DNA of 6,043 nucleotides, from positions 1 to 6,043 of the forward strand of contig JAJZJJ010000205.1 of the NCBI GenBank assembly GCA_021810175.1. Reading direction: 5' to 3'. The stretch is from Acidobacteriota bacterium (GTDB lineage: Bacteria; Acidobacteriota; Terriglobia; Terriglobales; Acidobacteriaceae). Shown here one piece after another: positions 5,451 to 6,043 of the stretch. Every line of letters starts with the position of its first letter. The stretch's first letter is position 1. The notes beneath the pieces are model-generated. The model worked only from the letters and a program-made list of their open reading frames with translations, was not told the origin of the DNA and searched no databases. Position numbers and translations under genes: made by a program.

Positions 5451-6043
5451 ATGGCACAGGGAACGCAAAACGCAGTATCTGTCCTTGGTATCCCGTTTAA
5501 TAATGTCTCGGCGACGGAAGCACTCTACGCGATCGAAGAAATGATCGCCCTCGGAGGCCGGCATCAGGTGGCCACCGCAAATGTCGATTTCCTCGCCAAC
5601 GCCATTGAAAAGCCTGAAGTCCGCCGCATCCTCGACGACTGCAGCCTCATCCTCGCCGACGGAATGCCCGTCGTCTGGGCCTCCAAAATGCTCGGCAATT
5701 CCCTCCGCGAGCGCGTCACCGGAGTCGACCTCGTCCCCATGCTCGCCGATGCCTCGGCCAAGCGCGGCTACCGTCTGTATTTTGTCGGCGCGACGGAACC
5801 AGTCATGCGCCGCGCCATTGCAAAGCTGAAGACTGAATATCCCGGCGTGCACATCGCCGGTTACAGCTGCCCGGAAATCGCCCCGCTCGAAGAGATGGAC
5901 CACGAAGCCATCCTCCGCGATATCGAAGATGCGGCCCCGGACATTCTCTTCGTCGCCCTCGGACATCCCAAGCAGGAACGCTGGATCAACATGCACCGCA
6001 ACCGCCTCCGGGTTCCCATCGCCATCGGCATCGGCGGCTCCCT
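5451..6043 (+). CDS. WecG/TagA/CpsF family glycosyltransferase (GT26), 3' end beyond the window
   Basis: The first 197 codons of a membrane-associated cytoplasmic enzyme; family members transfer N-acetylmannosamine or a related sugar to undecaprenyl-diphosphate-GlcNAc, the second step of many surface-glycan pathways. Family hallmarks are in order: VLGIPFNNVSATEAL (11-25), TANVDFL (42-48), ILADGMPVVW (67-76) with Asp70 as the candidate catalytic residue, RVTGVDLVP (88-96), LYFVGAT (109-115), PDILFVALGHPKQERW (163-178) and the glycine-rich AIGIGGS at the cut. Family members are usually about 240-260 residues, so roughly 50 or more are missing. The ATG at 5451 directly precedes the family's first conserved strand. 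AAGGAAA lies 15 bases before it and GAG 10 bases before it, so the ribosome site is imperfect. The exact sugar cannot be told, so no firm symbol is given. Confidence 0.93.
   Translation, partial: MAQGTQNAVSVLGIPFNNVSATEALYAIEEMIALGGRHQVATANVDFLANAIEKPEVRRILDDCSLILADGMPVVWASKMLGNSLRERVTGVDLVPMLADASAKRGYRLYFVGATEPVMRRAIAKLKTEYPGVHIAGYSCPEIAPLEEMDHEAILRDIEDAAPDILFVALGHPKQERWINMHRNRLRVPIAIGIGGS

Noticed and set aside
1..6043. CRISPR array, insertion sequence or prophage element
   Set aside because: No regularly spaced repeats, transposase or integrase motifs, or terminal inverted repeats flanking a gene were seen. The only tandem repeat is the 24-base duplication inside the GT4 gene.

Overview
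The window is high-GC bacterial DNA (codons mostly end in G or C, genes closely packed) carrying part of a cell-surface polysaccharide locus. Codon use and gene content would fit a soil Acidobacteriota (Terriglobales-like). That is an impression from style, not proof: no 16S or other marker gene is present.

Layout: (1) 1-110 is a short gene-free flank. (2) 111-2506, minus strand, is a two-gene operon. A family-4 glycosyltransferase (GT4, 1130-2506) overlaps a downstream family-2 glycosyltransferase (GT2, 111-1133) by four bases (GTGA). (3) 2507-2573 is a 67-base divergent promoter region with two A/T-rich -10-like elements that overlap head to head. (4) 2574-4967, plus strand, encodes a 797-residue secreted lipoprotein. 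It resembles GH51 alpha-L-arabinofuranosidases, with a CBM4/9-like sandwich inserted early in the catalytic domain. (5) 4968-5450 is a gene-free stretch of 483 bases holding a probable terminator and several nested inverted repeats. (6) 5451 to the window end is the first 197 codons of a WecG/TagA/CpsF (GT26) glycosyltransferase, cut by the window edge.

How they may work together (inference): the WecG/TagA/CpsF enzyme would add an early sugar to an undecaprenyl-diphosphate-linked primer. The cytoplasmic GT4 and GT2 enzymes would extend the repeat unit. The lipoprotein, anchored outside the cytoplasm, would bind and trim or remodel the exported polymer. No polymerase, flippase or chain-length regulator is visible, so the locus must continue outside the window.

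The points most worth a second look are an exact 24-base in-frame tandem duplication in the hinge of the GT4 enzyme, the GH51-like lipoprotein that lacks the usual barrel motif, the shared-core divergent promoter, and the structured, unexplained leader before the wecG-like gene. I found no CRISPR array, insertion sequence, tRNA or rRNA.
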